Assembly: GCF_003202435.1 (NCBI RefSeq)
Contig: NZ_QJHK01000030.1
Coordinates: forward strand, 1-40,379
Direction: 5' to 3'
Source of the DNA: Flavobacterium cheongpyeongense
Lineage (GTDB): Bacteria; Bacteroidota; Bacteroidia; Flavobacteriales; Flavobacteriaceae
DNA length: 40,379 nucleotides
Shown: one piece after another, positions 18,200 to 26,788 of the stretch
Numbering within the stretch: position 1 is the stretch's first letter
Layout of the letters: each line of letters starts with the position of its first letter
Notes under the pieces: model-generated
What the model was told of the DNA's origin: nothing
What the model saw: only the letters and a program-made list of their open reading frames with translations
Databases searched by the model: none
Program-made: the position numbers and the translations under genes

Positions 18200-19435
18200 A
18201 TGAAAACAATGAAAAATTTAAGGAATATTTTAGTCATAATTTTTGTGGTTTTGTCAGTTCTCATTATCAATTCCTGTACAAGCGGTGATGAGTATTTAAA
18301 ATTTACCAAAGGTGGAGCAATCTCTTATACAGGAAAAATAGATTCATTAAAACTATTTCCTGGAAGAAATCGATTAGAAGTTCAAGGGCTTATAATATCA
18401 GATCCAAAGGTTACGGAACTTCGAATTTATTGGAATAATAAAAAAGATTCTGTTACTGTACCCATTACCAGAACTTCTGGAATCGATGCAGTTTCAAAAA
18501 TTATAGATAATTTAGAAGAGAATATTTATAATTTCGAGTTTAGAACCTTTGATGCAAAAGGCAATTCGTCAATAGCAGTAACAGCTTCTGCGGAGGTTTA
18601 TGGAGATCGATACATAAGCTCATTAATCAACAGACCTATTCTTAATAACGTACTTATTGGTAGTGAACTGACTGTCAATTTCATAAATTTAAATGCAGAT
18701 TCCGGAGCTTTGGGCACAGAAATAGAATATACAAATTCTTCTGATCAGCTAAAAACAGTATTTACAGACATTAGCAAAGGGAGTGTTGTTATCAGTGATT
18801 TCAAGAGTGGTTCTACTTATAGATATACAACACTTTATAAACCTGTAACAAAATCAATTGATACTTTTTATGCGGCTTATAAAGATGTAAGACCTGTGCC
18901 AACCCCAGTTTTACTAAATGCAAAACAACCTTTCTCCTATGCATCTTACGATGGTGGCAGATGGGGAGTAATTGCAAATTGGACAACGAATGCTGCTGCC
19001 AAAAATCATAATGGCTATGGAGGATATGACGGAGGATGCTGTGGTAAAGCAAATAATGCAACTGTTAATTTTGAATCAGGCTGGGGAGCACCCGCTATCA
19101 CTAATGGCAAACTTTATCAGAGCGTTACAGCTGAACCGGCAACCTATCAATTAAAGGTTGTTGTATTTGAATCAAATCATCTGGAAAGTGATCCGGGTGG
19201 ATTTTATATTATCGTTGCTAAAGGTGATGTAGAATTACCTGATGTAGAATCTGTTAGTACTGCTACAGATGTCTTAAAGTATAAAAGAGTCCTTAGCAAT
19301 GGAATAGGTAGAACTGAATATATTTTAGAATTTACTATTGACCAGACTACTCCAATTACTGTTGGAATATCAACCTCCCAGCCTGATTGGGGAAGATTTT
19401 GCACAATAAGTTCTTTTGAAATTGTAGTAAAATAA
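18200..19435 (+). CDS. Surface lipoprotein of the DUF4998/DUF5013 type (SusD-associated)
   Basis: This 411-residue lipoprotein has a signal peptide with a lipobox (LIINSC, then TSGDEYLKF). The N-terminal region (YTGKIDSLKLFPGRNRLEVQ, ELRIYWNNKKDSVTVP, YNFEFRTFDAKGNSS) matches the DUF4998 pattern. The C-terminal domain (WTTNAAAKNHNGYGGYDG to the end) matches DUF5013, a lectin-like beta sandwich rich in Gly and aromatic residues. Together with its upstream neighbour it is probably a glycan-binding accessory of the transporter. The start at 18200 is 7 bp after the previous stop; ATG at 18209 is an alternative. It is the last gene of the four-gene operon, closed by a strong hairpin. Confidence 0.83.
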   Translation: MKTMKNLRNILVIIFVVLSVLIINSCTSGDEYLKFTKGGAISYTGKIDSLKLFPGRNRLEVQGLIISDPKVTELRIYWNNKKDSVTVPITRTSGIDAVSKIIDNLEENIYNFEFRTFDAKGNSSIAVTASAEVYGDRYISSLINRPILNNVLIGSELTVNFINLNADSGALGTEIEYTNSSDQLKTVFTDISKGSVVISDFKSGSTYRYTTLYKPVTKSIDTFYAAYKDVRPVPTPVLLNAKQPFSYASYDGGRWGVIANWTTNAAAKNHNGYGGYDGGCCGKANNATVNFESGWGAPAITNGKLYQSVTAEPATYQLKVVVFESNHLESDPGGFYIIVAKGDVELPDVESVSTATDVLKYKRVLSNGIGRTEYILEFTIDQTTPITVGISTSQPDWGRFCTISSFEIVVK

Positions 19436-19446
19436 AACATTTTATT

Positions 19447-19486
19447 AAATACACTATGGAATAAAAAAATATTCCATAGTGTATTT
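19447..19486 (+). terminator. Terminator of the SusCD operon
   Basis: A perfect 17-bp inverted repeat (19447-19463 with 19470-19486; core ATACACTATGGAATA) encloses a loop of six A. No long T-tract follows, but the stem is very stable for this A/T-rich DNA. Confidence 0.8.
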
Positions 19487-19652
19487 ATCATACACATTTT
19501 CTATCATACATTCAGATTTTGAACTTTACAACAAAATTTCGTGCCGTAGATAGTCTGAGTGATTTAGATTTTTTCATAAAATTAGAACTGTTTAGTACCT
19601 CCCAATCGTTAATCTTTACAACGATAAATCATATGAGAGTATTTTATACAGA

Positions 19653-19677
19653 AAAACCACCAAAAAATGGTGGTTTT
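19653..19677 (-). terminator. Terminator of the pyk operon
   Basis: AAAACCACCA (19653-19662) pairs with TGGTGGTTTT (19668-19677) around five A. The A-rich left flank gives the U-tract on the minus-strand transcript. It could also stop plus-strand read-through. Confidence 0.85.
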
Positions 19678-19703
19678 AATTAAAATTTAATTTATTCTAA
19701 AAA

Positions 19704-21137
19704 TTATTCTATTTCAGAAACTCTCATAGTATTTACCATTCCTTTATCTTTAATTGGCATTGCAGCAAGATTAATCAAATAATCTCCTTTTGCAGCATAT
19801 CCTTCTTCAATTGCAATTTTATTTACGTCTGTAACAGTGTCATCTGTACTTTCATCTTTATCATAGAAGAATGATTTAACTCCCCATAACAAATTCAATT
19901 GTGTTAAGATTCTTCTGTTTGAAGTAAACACTAAAATATGTGCCGATGATGGTCTCCAAGCCGAAATTTGAAAAGCAGTATAACCACTATTTGTCAAGGT
20001 ACAAATTGCTTTTGCCTGAATTGTATTAGCCATTAAAGCCGCTTGTTGACAAATTGTTTTAGTAATAAAACGTTTTGTTTTAATTTGTGGTGTATTTTGA
20101 GGCACCTGAATTAGTGGAGAATTTTCAACAGCCTCACAAATTTGAGTCATTTTTTGAATAACCTGTACCGGATAGTTTCCTGTAGCAGTTTCTCCGGATA
20201 ACATTACCGCATCAGCTCCGTCCATAACGGAGTTTGCAACGTCATTTACTTCAGCTCTTGTTGGAGTTAAGCTTGTAATCATTGTTTCCATCATTTGTGT
20301 TGCCACAATTACGGGAATTCTTGCAGTTTTAGCTCTTCTAATTAAATCTTTTTGAACTAATGGTACTTCATGTGCAGGAAGTTCAACTCCTAAATCTCCG
20401 CGTGCTACCATCAGAGCGTCACAATATGCAACAATTCGATCCATGTTTTCAAGAGCTTCCGGCATTTCAATTTTAGCAACAATCGGAATTTTAACATCTG
20501 AATGTTTTGCAATCAATTCCTGCAAATCCTGTAAATCGCGGGGCGTTTTTACAAATGAAAGGGCAATCCAGTCTACTTTTTGCTCAATAGCGAAAATTGC
20601 ATCTGCAATGTCTTTTTCAGTTAAGGCCGGTAATGAAATTTTAGTATTAGGAAGATTAACCCCTTTTTTAGATTTTAATTCCCCACCCTGAATTACCTTA
20701 GCAACAACTTCTGTTTTTTTGTCTGTAGAGATAATTTCAAAAATAAGTTTTCCATCATCAAGCAAAATACGCTCTCCAGGATTAACATCATTTGGGAAAT
20801 TTTGATATTTCATAAAAACTTTTTGGGCAGTTCCTATAATATCTTCGGCTGTTGTAAAGGTTATAATATCACCATCATTAACAGTTGTGCCTTCTTCCAT
20901 TACACCAACCCTAAGTTTTGGCCCTTGTAAATCGCCAAGGATTGCTGTAGTATAACCAAATTCTTCGTTTAGTTCTCTAATAATATTTATTTTCTCTTTT
21001 ACACCTTCATAATCAGCATGCGAAAAATTAATTCTAAATACATTTACACCTGCGTCGATCATATCTTTGATGATCTCTTTCGTTCCACATGCAGGTCCAA
21101 GTGTGGCTACAATTTTGGTTTTTTTGTTTGTAAGCAT
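19704..21137 (-). CDS. pyk: Pyruvate kinase
   Basis: This 477-residue glycolytic enzyme converts phosphoenolpyruvate and ADP into pyruvate and ATP. The N-terminus has KTKIVATLGPACG, and the K-E-D active-site region has VAKIEMPEALENMD and MVARGDLGVELPAHEVP. The nucleotide/K+ region has VIVATQMMETMI and GADAVMLSGETATGNYP. The C-terminal regulatory domain is complete (FTSNRRILTQLNLLWGVKSFF). The length is normal. The gene is 5 bp after the IPExxxVDY gene and is the last gene of the acpP-fabF-rnc-IPExxxVDY-pyk run, an order conserved in flavobacteria. Confidence 0.97.
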   Translation of the reverse strand: MLTNKKTKIVATLGPACGTKEIIKDMIDAGVNVFRINFSHADYEGVKEKINIIRELNEEFGYTTAILGDLQGPKLRVGVMEEGTTVNDGDIITFTTAEDIIGTAQKVFMKYQNFPNDVNPGERILLDDGKLIFEIISTDKKTEVVAKVIQGGELKSKKGVNLPNTKISLPALTEKDIADAIFAIEQKVDWIALSFVKTPRDLQDLQELIAKHSDVKIPIVAKIEMPEALENMDRIVAYCDALMVARGDLGVELPAHEVPLVQKDLIRRAKTARIPVIVATQMMETMITSLTPTRAEVNDVANSVMDGADAVMLSGETATGNYPVQVIQKMTQICEAVENSPLIQVPQNTPQIKTKRFITKTICQQAALMANTIQAKAICTLTNSGYTAFQISAWRPSSAHILVFTSNRRILTQLNLLWGVKSFFYDKDESTDDTVTDVNKIAIEEGYAAKGDYLINLAAMPIKDKGMVNTMRVSEIE

Positions 21138-21142
21138 TTTTT

Positions 21143-21631
21143 TTAAAAAATTAAATTGTTTTTTGATTTTATTTTATTGATATCCACAGCATAAATAGCT
21201 GCGATACTCTCAATTGTATTTAGCCTTTGCTGTATTTCTGAAAAGTTTATAGCCTCACCACTATTATCTATTTTCAGGAAAAAATCTACTTTTTTGAATT
21301 CAGGAAGTAAATGAATTGTTGTTGAAATCTCACTATTTTCATTGGAAAACAAATTCTGAAAATCATTTGCTCTCACTGAAATGATTTCATTTTTATTCTG
21401 AATCAAGTTCCATGAAAGGGCTTTGTCGGTGTCATAATAATAGAATCTGGAAAAATTTGTCTCGCCTTCCTTAGTCTGAGCATGAATCTCGTTTTTGCTC
21501 TTACTTAAGTTTATCGGAAGCTTTTTATTGATAAAATAGGCCAATCTATAATCTTCTAAAGAAGTGTGGATTGCCATCAAATAATAATCAATTTCGTCAA
21601 ATTCGTCCAAATCCAATCTATGAATAGCCAT
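21143..21631 (-). CDS. IPExxxVDY family protein
   Basis: This protein of about 162 residues has no known function. It is recognised by its position between rnc and pyk, conserved in Bacteroidetes, and by the segment DEIDYYLMAIHTSLEDYRLAYFIN. It has no signal peptide or membrane segment and is probably cytoplasmic. I prefer the ATG at 21631 (MAIHRLDLDEF); an in-frame ATG five codons upstream (21646, MIFHD) is also possible. The gene is 110 bp downstream of rnc and 5 bp upstream of pyk, so it is probably cotranscribed with pyk. Confidence 0.8.
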   Translation of the reverse strand: MAIHRLDLDEFDEIDYYLMAIHTSLEDYRLAYFINKKLPINLSKSKNEIHAQTKEGETNFSRFYYYDTDKALSWNLIQNKNEIISVRANDFQNLFSNENSEISTTIHLLPEFKKVDFFLKIDNSGEAINFSEIQQRLNTIESIAAIYAVDINKIKSKNNLIF

Positions 21632-21756
21632 GTCATGAAATATCAAGCTGTAAATATACTATTTCTATCGTAGCTTAGATAGTTAAGAACAGCATGTTTT
21701 TGTTAATTTATAAACGAAAACGTTATAGCATTAAGAATATTACGCTACTTTTTGTG

Positions 21757-22503
21757 TTATTTCTTATCCATTTTTTCCTGGAATGCGAAATAAGCCCGCT
21801 GTGACGCTTTCTCTTCTGCCTTCTTTTTTGAAGTTGCCCTTGCTCTTGCGATTATTCTGTTGTCTATGCTCAATTTGACACCAAACAAACGTTGTCCATC
21901 AATTCCGTTATCCTCAAAAATATCATAATGAAAGATTTTCTTTTCTTTCTGACACCATTCAATCACCAAACTTTTATAACTAATCACTTTTCCTTCAAGA
22001 CGGGCAATGTCAACATAAGGTATAATGACCCTTTTTTGAATAAATTTTTCGCAAAAAGAATATCCCCGATCTAAATAAATTGCTCCAATGAGTGCTTCAA
22101 AAATATTTCCATGAATATTTTCACCAAAGTGCTGAATAGGCACTTTACTTTCAACAAACCGTACTAAATTTAAATCTTTGCCTAATTCGTTCAGGTGTTC
22201 CCTACTTACAATTTTTGAACGCATCTTAGTTAAATAACCTTCATCTCCGTTGGGTGCCTTATTGAACAAATGCGCTGCGATTACGGAGCTTAACATAGCA
22301 TCTCCTAAAAATTCAAGTCGCTCGTAATTAATTGGATTTCCTGATTCATCCAATTTATTAGAGGAGCGATGGGTAAATGCTTTCTTGTAAAACCCTATGG
22401 TAACTGGCTGAAAACCAAGAATTTTCTGAATAGTGTCAAAAAAAATCCCGTCTTCTTGAGAACGGGATTTTGAAAATATTTTTTTGATAATATTCATAGA
22501 CAA
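21757..22503 (-). CDS. rnc: Ribonuclease III
   Basis: This 248-residue endoribonuclease cuts double-stranded RNA, including rRNA precursors. The signature NYERLEFLGDAML carries the acidic metal-binding residues, and FEALIGAIYLDRGYSF carries the second acidic cluster. A double-stranded-RNA-binding domain follows (about 175-240: YKSLVIEWCQKEKK ... KKKAEEKASQRAYFAF). The N-terminal stretch of about 20 residues (KKIFSKSRSQEDG) is basic. The gene begins 2 bp after the fabF stop, so translation may be coupled. ATG at codon 3 is an alternative start. Confidence 0.96.
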   Translation of the reverse strand: MSMNIIKKIFSKSRSQEDGIFFDTIQKILGFQPVTIGFYKKAFTHRSSNKLDESGNPINYERLEFLGDAMLSSVIAAHLFNKAPNGDEGYLTKMRSKIVSREHLNELGKDLNLVRFVESKVPIQHFGENIHGNIFEALIGAIYLDRGYSFCEKFIQKRVIIPYVDIARLEGKVISYKSLVIEWCQKEKKIFHYDIFEDNGIDGQRLFGVKLSIDNRIIARARATSKKKAEEKASQRAYFAFQEKMDKK

Positions 22504-22505
22504 AA

Positions 22506-23759
22506 TTAGTCAGCTAATTTTTTAAACAATACACAAGCATTGTGACCACCAAAACCAAAAGTGTTACTCATAGCAACATTTACTTCTCTTTTTTGAGGTT
22601 TGTTCAATGTTAGGTTTAATGAGGGATCAATGTTCTCATCTACAACGGTATGATTAATCGTTGGAGGAACAATACTGTACTTCATCGCTAAAATAGAAGC
22701 AATTGCCTCAATAGCCCCGGCTGCACCAAGTAAGTGTCCTGTCATTGATTTTGTGGAGTTGATGTTGATTTTTTTTGCATGATCACCAAAAACAGCACTA
22801 ATCGCTTTTAATTCAGCTACATCTCCCAAAGGAGTAGAAGTTCCGTGTGTATTGATATGATCAACATCTTCGGGATTCATTCCGGCATCTCGTAGTGTGT
22901 TTTTCATTACTGCAATTACACCAATTCCTTCCGGATGTGGTGCTGTCAAATGGTAGGCATCAGATGACATTCCGCCTCCGCCAACTTCACAGTAAATTTT
23001 TGCCCCTCTTGCTTTTGCATGTTCATATTCTTCAAGAACCAATGCTCCTGCTCCCTCTCCTAATACAAAACCATCTCTGGTAGCATCAAAAGGTCTTGAA
23101 GCTGTTTCCGGGCTTTCGTTTCTTGTAGATAAAGCGTGCATTGAGCTGAACCCCCCCATACCTGCAATAGTAACAGCTGCTTCTGAACCTCCAGACACAA
23201 TCACATCACACATTCCTAAACGAATATAGTTGAAAGCATCAATTAAGGCATTTGCAGAAGAAGCACAAGCTGAAACAGTTGTATAATTAGGTCCCATATA
23301 GCCATTACGCATAGAAATATGTGCCGGTGCAATATCAGCAATCATTTTAGGAATAAAAAACGGATTGAACTTTGGCGTTCCATCCCCTTTTGCGTAGTAC
23401 ATTACTTCATCCTGAAAAGTTTCCAAACCTCCAATTCCTGCTCCCCAAATAACCCCAACTCTTTGTTTGTCGATATTTTCGTCTGTTAATCCCGCATCTT
23501 TAATTGCTTCGTCGCTTGCCGCAACTGCATATTGAGCAAATTTATCTAATCTGCGCGATTCCTTGCGGTCCATGTAATCTTCAATATTGAAGTTTTTTAC
23601 TTCGCAGGCAAATTTAGTCTTATGCTTCTCCGTATCATAATACGTGATAGGGGCAGCACCGCTAACTCCATTAATAAGCGCATCCCAATATTCCTGGATA
23701 TTATTTCCAATAGGAGTAAGAGCGCCTAATCCTGTTACAACAACTCGCTTTAATGCCAT
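22506..23759 (-). CDS. fabF: Beta-ketoacyl-ACP synthase II
   Basis: This 417-residue condensing enzyme extends fatty acids by joining malonyl-ACP to acyl-ACP. The catalytic triad is readable: Cys165 in VSACASSAN, His305 in INTHGTSTP and His342 in TGHLLGAAGA. The N-terminus MALKRVVVTGLGALTPIG is typical of FabF, and the length is normal. It lies 177 bp downstream of acpP, the carrier protein it uses, with an attenuator-like hairpin between them, and directly upstream of rnc. Confidence 0.97.
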   Translation of the reverse strand: MALKRVVVTGLGALTPIGNNIQEYWDALINGVSGAAPITYYDTEKHKTKFACEVKNFNIEDYMDRKESRRLDKFAQYAVAASDEAIKDAGLTDENIDKQRVGVIWGAGIGGLETFQDEVMYYAKGDGTPKFNPFFIPKMIADIAPAHISMRNGYMGPNYTTVSACASSANALIDAFNYIRLGMCDVIVSGGSEAAVTIAGMGGFSSMHALSTRNESPETASRPFDATRDGFVLGEGAGALVLEEYEHAKARGAKIYCEVGGGGMSSDAYHLTAPHPEGIGVIAVMKNTLRDAGMNPEDVDHINTHGTSTPLGDVAELKAISAVFGDHAKKININSTKSMTGHLLGAAGAIEAIASILAMKYSIVPPTINHTVVDENIDPSLNLTLNKPQKREVNVAMSNTFGFGGHNACVLFKKLAD

Positions 23760-23898
23760 AAAAATGTATTTTGTGTCTTTAACAAATAAAACCCATGCTT
23801 TCTTAACTATAGTATTTACTTAAGAGCCATGGGCATTACAATATAAATATATCTTTGATTGTGTACCAATCTAAATTTAAATTTTAAAAAAAATAATA

Positions 23899-23929
23899 AC
23901 ACCCGATTTATACATTATAAACCGGGTGT
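23899..23929 (-). terminator. Attenuator-like hairpin between acpP and fabF
   Basis: ACACCCGATTTATA (23899-23912) pairs with TATAAACCGGGTGT (23916-23929) with one mismatch and a 3-nt loop. The A-rich left flank (from 23884) would give a U-tract on the minus-strand transcript. It probably ends most acpP transcripts while letting some continue to fabF. Confidence 0.7.
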
Positions 23930-23936
23930 ATATTTA

Positions 23937-24173
23937 TTATTTTTTAGCTTCCTCGATATAAGAAATAGCTTGACCAACAGTAGCAATGTTTTCTGCTTGA
24001 TCGTCCGGAATTTGAATATCAAATTCTTTTTCGAATTCCATAATAAGCTCAACAGTGTCTAATGAGTCAGCTCCTAAATCATTAGTGAAGCTTGCTTCTG
24101 TTACAACTTCGTTTTCGTCAACACCTAATTTGTCTACGATAATCGCTTTTACTCTTGATGCAATGTCTGACAT
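23937..24173 (-). CDS. acpP: Acyl carrier protein
   Basis: This 78-residue acidic carrier shuttles growing acyl chains in fatty acid synthesis. Ser37 in the DSL motif of LGADSLDTVELIM takes the 4'-phosphopantetheine arm. The sequence is a normal-length bacterial ACP. It is the first gene of the operon with fabF and has a good promoter at 24204-24232. A hairpin directly downstream should make acpP mRNA more abundant than fabF mRNA, as carrier protein is needed in large amounts. Confidence 0.97.
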   Translation of the reverse strand: MSDIASRVKAIIVDKLGVDENEVVTEASFTNDLGADSLDTVELIMEFEKEFDIQIPDDQAENIATVGQAISYIEEAKK

Positions 24174-24203
24174 AATCTTTAATTTTAGAATTTAATTTGT
24201 TGG

Positions 24204-24232
24204 CAAAAATAAAAAACTTTATTTTAAAACAA
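24204..24232 (-). promoter_or_regulatory. Promoter of acpP
   Basis: On the minus strand TTG (24230-24232), 18 bp and TATTTTTG (24204-24211) fit the Bacteroidetes consensus. The predicted start is about 25 nt before the acpP ATG. Confidence 0.6.
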
Positions 24233-24348
24233 CTATTTAGTTAATAAATGTGTTACTAATTTATAAAATTAATTTCAAGAAAGCTCTTTTAATACTATTT
24301 ATTTTGATTTTTTATTCCGTTTTTTGCAGTCTCAAAATATATTTGATT

Positions 24349-24912
24349 ATGAAAAAAATTGTTATTTTTGCCTCAGGTTCAGGAAGTAACGCAGAAAATA
24401 TTATTAAATACTTTAAAGAAACCAAAGTTGCTCAGGTTGTTTCAGTATTTACAAATAATCCAAATGCAAAAGTTATTGAAAGAGCAAAAAATCATCAAAT
24501 TCCTGTTGAAATCTTCTCAAAAAACGAACTTTTAGAACGAAACATACTACAAAAAATACAGGAAATCGCCCCGGATCTAATCGTTTTAGCTGGTTTTTTG
24601 CTGAAATTTCCGCAAAATATAATTGAACTTTATCCAAATAAAATCATTAATATCCACCCTGCCCTTTTACCTAATTACGGAGGAAAAGGTATGTACGGAA
24701 TGCACATACACAGAGCCATAGTGAATAATAAAGAAAAGGAAACCGGAATTTCTATACATTATGTAAACGAGCATTATGATGAAGGCGGAATCATTTTTCA
24801 GATGAATGTTGCTGTAACTGAGAAAGACACTCCGGAAACAGTTGCTGAAAAGATTCACGAATTAGAGCAAAAATTCTTCCCGGAGGTAATCGAAAAATTA
24901 TTGAACGAATAA
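24349..24912 (+). CDS. purN: Phosphoribosylglycinamide formyltransferase
   Basis: This 187-residue enzyme transfers a formyl group from 10-formyltetrahydrofolate to GAR in purine synthesis. The phosphate-binding loop GSGSNAENI is at residues 10-18, and the catalytic region INIHPALLPNYGG and the formyl-folate motif HYVNEHYDEGGIIFQ follow. The frame is open 33 codons upstream, but that extension is hydrophobic and unrelated to PurN, so the ATG at 24349 is the start. Normal length. It is divergent from acpP. Confidence 0.95.
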   Translation: MKKIVIFASGSGSNAENIIKYFKETKVAQVVSVFTNNPNAKVIERAKNHQIPVEIFSKNELLERNILQKIQEIAPDLIVLAGFLLKFPQNIIELYPNKIINIHPALLPNYGGKGMYGMHIHRAIVNNKEKETGISIHYVNEHYDEGGIIFQMNVAVTEKDTPETVAEKIHELEQKFFPEVIEKLLNE

Positions 24913-24991
24913 ATTTCAGCTTCAAAAACAAAATTCAAAATCAATTTTCAGATAAGTTTTGTGATCTAAAACTTAAAACTCTAGAATTTAA

Positions 24992-25465
24992 ATGCACGAA
25001 GTACATATATATACAGATGGTGCCGCAAAAGGTAATCCCGGAAATGGTGGTTATGGTGTAGTAATGGAATTGGTTGGAACTCCGCATAAAAAAGAATTCT
25101 ACGAAGGATTTCGCCTGACAACCAATAACAGAATGGAACTTCTTGCTGTAATTGTTGGTCTCGAGAAACTAAAAAATCCTAATATGAAAGTCCTTGTGAT
25201 TTCAGACTCAAAATATGTTGTCGATTCCGTTGAGAAGAAATGGATTTTAGGCTGGGAAAAAAAGAAATTTGCAGGCAGAAAGAATCCAGATTTATGGAAA
25301 CGGTTTTTAGTTGTTTATCGTAAACACCAGGTTGATTTTAAATGGATTAAAGGACATAATAATCATCCTCAAAATGAACGCTGTGATCAACTGGCCGTTA
25401 TGGCATCGATGCAGCCTAAACTTTCTGCAGACACATATTACGAAACCATTGGATCTAAAGAATAA
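24992..25465 (+). CDS. rnhA: Ribonuclease HI
   Basis: This 157-residue enzyme degrades the RNA strand of RNA-DNA hybrids. All four acidic catalytic positions are visible: Asp9 in YTDGAAKGNPG, Glu in NNRMELLAVI, Asp in ISDSKYVVD and Asp in NERCDQLA. The basic handle region (KKWILGWEKKKFAGRKNPDLW) is present. It is 79 bp after purN with no terminator between them, so it may be cotranscribed. A bidirectional terminator follows. Confidence 0.96.
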   Translation: MHEVHIYTDGAAKGNPGNGGYGVVMELVGTPHKKEFYEGFRLTTNNRMELLAVIVGLEKLKNPNMKVLVISDSKYVVDSVEKKWILGWEKKKFAGRKNPDLWKRFLVVYRKHQVDFKWIKGHNNHPQNERCDQLAVMASMQPKLSADTYYETIGSKE

Positions 25466-25502
25466 AAAAACGCATCAAAAATTATTTTGACGCGTTTTTT
25501 CG
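25464..25502. terminator. Bidirectional terminator after rnhA and the DUF6249-type gene
   Basis: The stem CGC-A-TCAAAA (25471-25480) pairs with TTTTGA-C-GCG (25485-25494), with one mismatch. It is extended by an A7 run on the left and a T-run on the right, so it works for both convergent genes. Confidence 0.85.
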
Positions 25503-25519
25503 TTACTTACTTAATTTTT

Positions 25520-25870
25520 TTATCCTTCTTTATCAATATCTTTTGCTGTTTTAAAGCCAACCAAAAGTCCAATACCGGCCATTACAAAAATAATTGAAGG
25601 GTAAACTGCTCCATCATTTAATGAAGTGTAGGTTGTAATTAATAAAGCAATAAAAATTCCAACACCACTGCCTATTAACAAGAAAGCAAGATTTACAACA
25701 AAAATTTTCCAGGCAGAACCGCCTTTCCCTCTTCCTTTTAAAAATATACTGGCATCAACACCTTTTTCGATAAGAGCCAGACGTTCTCTGTTTCTTGTTG
25801 AGTAAATAAGATAGACAATCCCAAAGATTGTTGCACAAAAACTAAATGGTACTAATATTTCCGGTCCCAT
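25520..25870 (-). CDS. Small three-helix membrane protein (DUF6249-like), probable ECF sigma target
   Basis: This 116-residue protein has three predicted membrane helices (about 5-23, 55-80 and 89-107). Between the first two is a cytoplasmic basic segment RNRERLALIEKGVD, a feature of the DUF6249 group. The function is unknown. Upstream is a promoter (25906-25932) matching that of the divergent ECF sigma factor gene. This suggests the protein belongs to that sigma factor's regulon, perhaps in an envelope-stress response. The family name is from memory. Confidence 0.8.
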   Translation of the reverse strand: MGPEILVPFSFCATIFGIVYLIYSTRNRERLALIEKGVDASIFLKGRGKGGSAWKIFVVNLAFLLIGSGVGIFIALLITTYTSLNDGAVYPSIIFVMAGIGLLVGFKTAKDIDKEG

Positions 25871-25905
25871 AATTTATATTGTTTTAATTGATTGATACTT
25901 CATAT

Positions 25906-25932
25906 GACGATATCTCTTAAATTGAGGTTACA
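25906..25932 (-). promoter_or_regulatory. ECF-type promoter of the DUF6249-like gene
   Basis: On the minus strand TGTAACC (25926-25932), 16 bp and CGTC (25906-25909) match the AAC...CGTC form of ECF sigma promoters. The same elements with the same 16-bp spacing stand before the ECF sigma gene itself. Confidence 0.7.
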
Positions 25933-26167
25933 TGTTTCGGTGAAAAATTTGAATTTTTAAATTAAAAAACCAAAAACCTGCTGATTTTCAGCTAATTTTA
26001 AGTACCATTAAAAGCATTTAATTTCAAAATACGAGTCGAAATGACTATATGCATGAACCTTTTATGAATGTAAGTTTTTGTCAACGTTCAATCCTTAATT
26101 ATATGTGTAAAATATCGAAGTTGGAATTTTGGAAATTTAAAAAACTGGAATTTATTTTTAAAATTCT

Positions 26168-26194
26168 TGTAACCTAAAAGAACAAATTGTCGTC
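26168..26194 (+). promoter_or_regulatory. ECF-type autoregulatory promoter of the sigma factor gene
   Basis: TGTAACC (26168-26174), 16 bp and CGTC (26191-26194) lie directly before the ATG at 26204. Transcription would begin within a few bases of the start codon, giving an almost leaderless message. Confidence 0.7.
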
Positions 26195-26203
26195 CTATAT
26201 AAT

Positions 26204-26788
26204 ATGAGTACAATACCTGATCAACATTATATCGATAAAATTCTGCAGGGCGAAACCAAGGCGTTTGCTGTCTTAGTCGATCGCTATAAGGATATGATTT
26301 TTACGTTGGCTCTGAAAATCGTTAAACACAGGGAAGAAGCCGAAGAAGTTGCTCAAGACACTTTTATCAAAATATATAATTCACTGAGTAAATTTAAAGG
26401 CGATTCTAAATTTTCGACCTGGATTTACAAAATAGCATATAACACCTGTTTAGATCGTCTGAAGAAAAGCAAAAAGGAAGAAAACACTATTTCGATAGAT
26501 GAATTTTCGGCACACTTAATTAAAACGATGGACAATGCTTTGAGTGCTCTGGAAGACAAAGAACGAAAGCAGACGATTCAGAATTGTTTAAATTTATTAC
26601 CAAGTGAAGAGAATTTTCTGCTAACTTTATTTTATTTTGAAGATCAGAGTTTAGAAGAAATAGGTAAAATCATGAATATTAATGCTAATAATGTCAAGGT
26701 AAAATTATTTAGAAGCCGACAGAAATTAGCTGTAATTTTGAAAAAGCAATTAGAACCAGAAATAATAGAATGTTATGAAAGAAAATGA
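26204..26788 (+). CDS. ECF-family RNA polymerase sigma factor
   Basis: This 194-residue sigma factor has region 2 (about 10-95: AFAVLVDRYKDMIFTLALKIVKHREEAEEVAQDTFIKIY ... FSTWIYKIAYNTCLDRL, given in part) and region 4 (about 130-180: LPSEENFLLTLFYFEDQSLE, then NANNVKVKLFRSRQKL). It has no region 3, as expected of ECF sigmas. The gene overlaps the next gene by 14 bp, and that neighbour has two membrane helices like an anti-sigma factor. The promoter upstream matches the ECF form, so it is probably autoregulated. The signal it responds to is unknown. Confidence 0.93.
   Translation: MSTIPDQHYIDKILQGETKAFAVLVDRYKDMIFTLALKIVKHREEAEEVAQDTFIKIYNSLSKFKGDSKFSTWIYKIAYNTCLDRLKKSKKEENTISIDEFSAHLIKTMDNALSALEDKERKQTIQNCLNLLPSEENFLLTLFYFEDQSLEEIGKIMNINANNVKVKLFRSRQKLAVILKKQLEPEIIECYERK

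Larger units (their letters stand above)
25871..26203. other. Intergenic region between the divergent DUF6249-like and ECF sigma genes
   Basis: These 333 bp contain one ECF-type promoter at each end, facing outward. The middle (about 25935-26165) is A/T-rich, and I see no gene or RNA in it. Confidence 0.6.

Noticed and set aside
24250..24348. In-frame 33-codon extension of purN
   Set aside because: It is a hydrophobic run unlike PurN, and MKKIVIFASGSGSN is the normal start.
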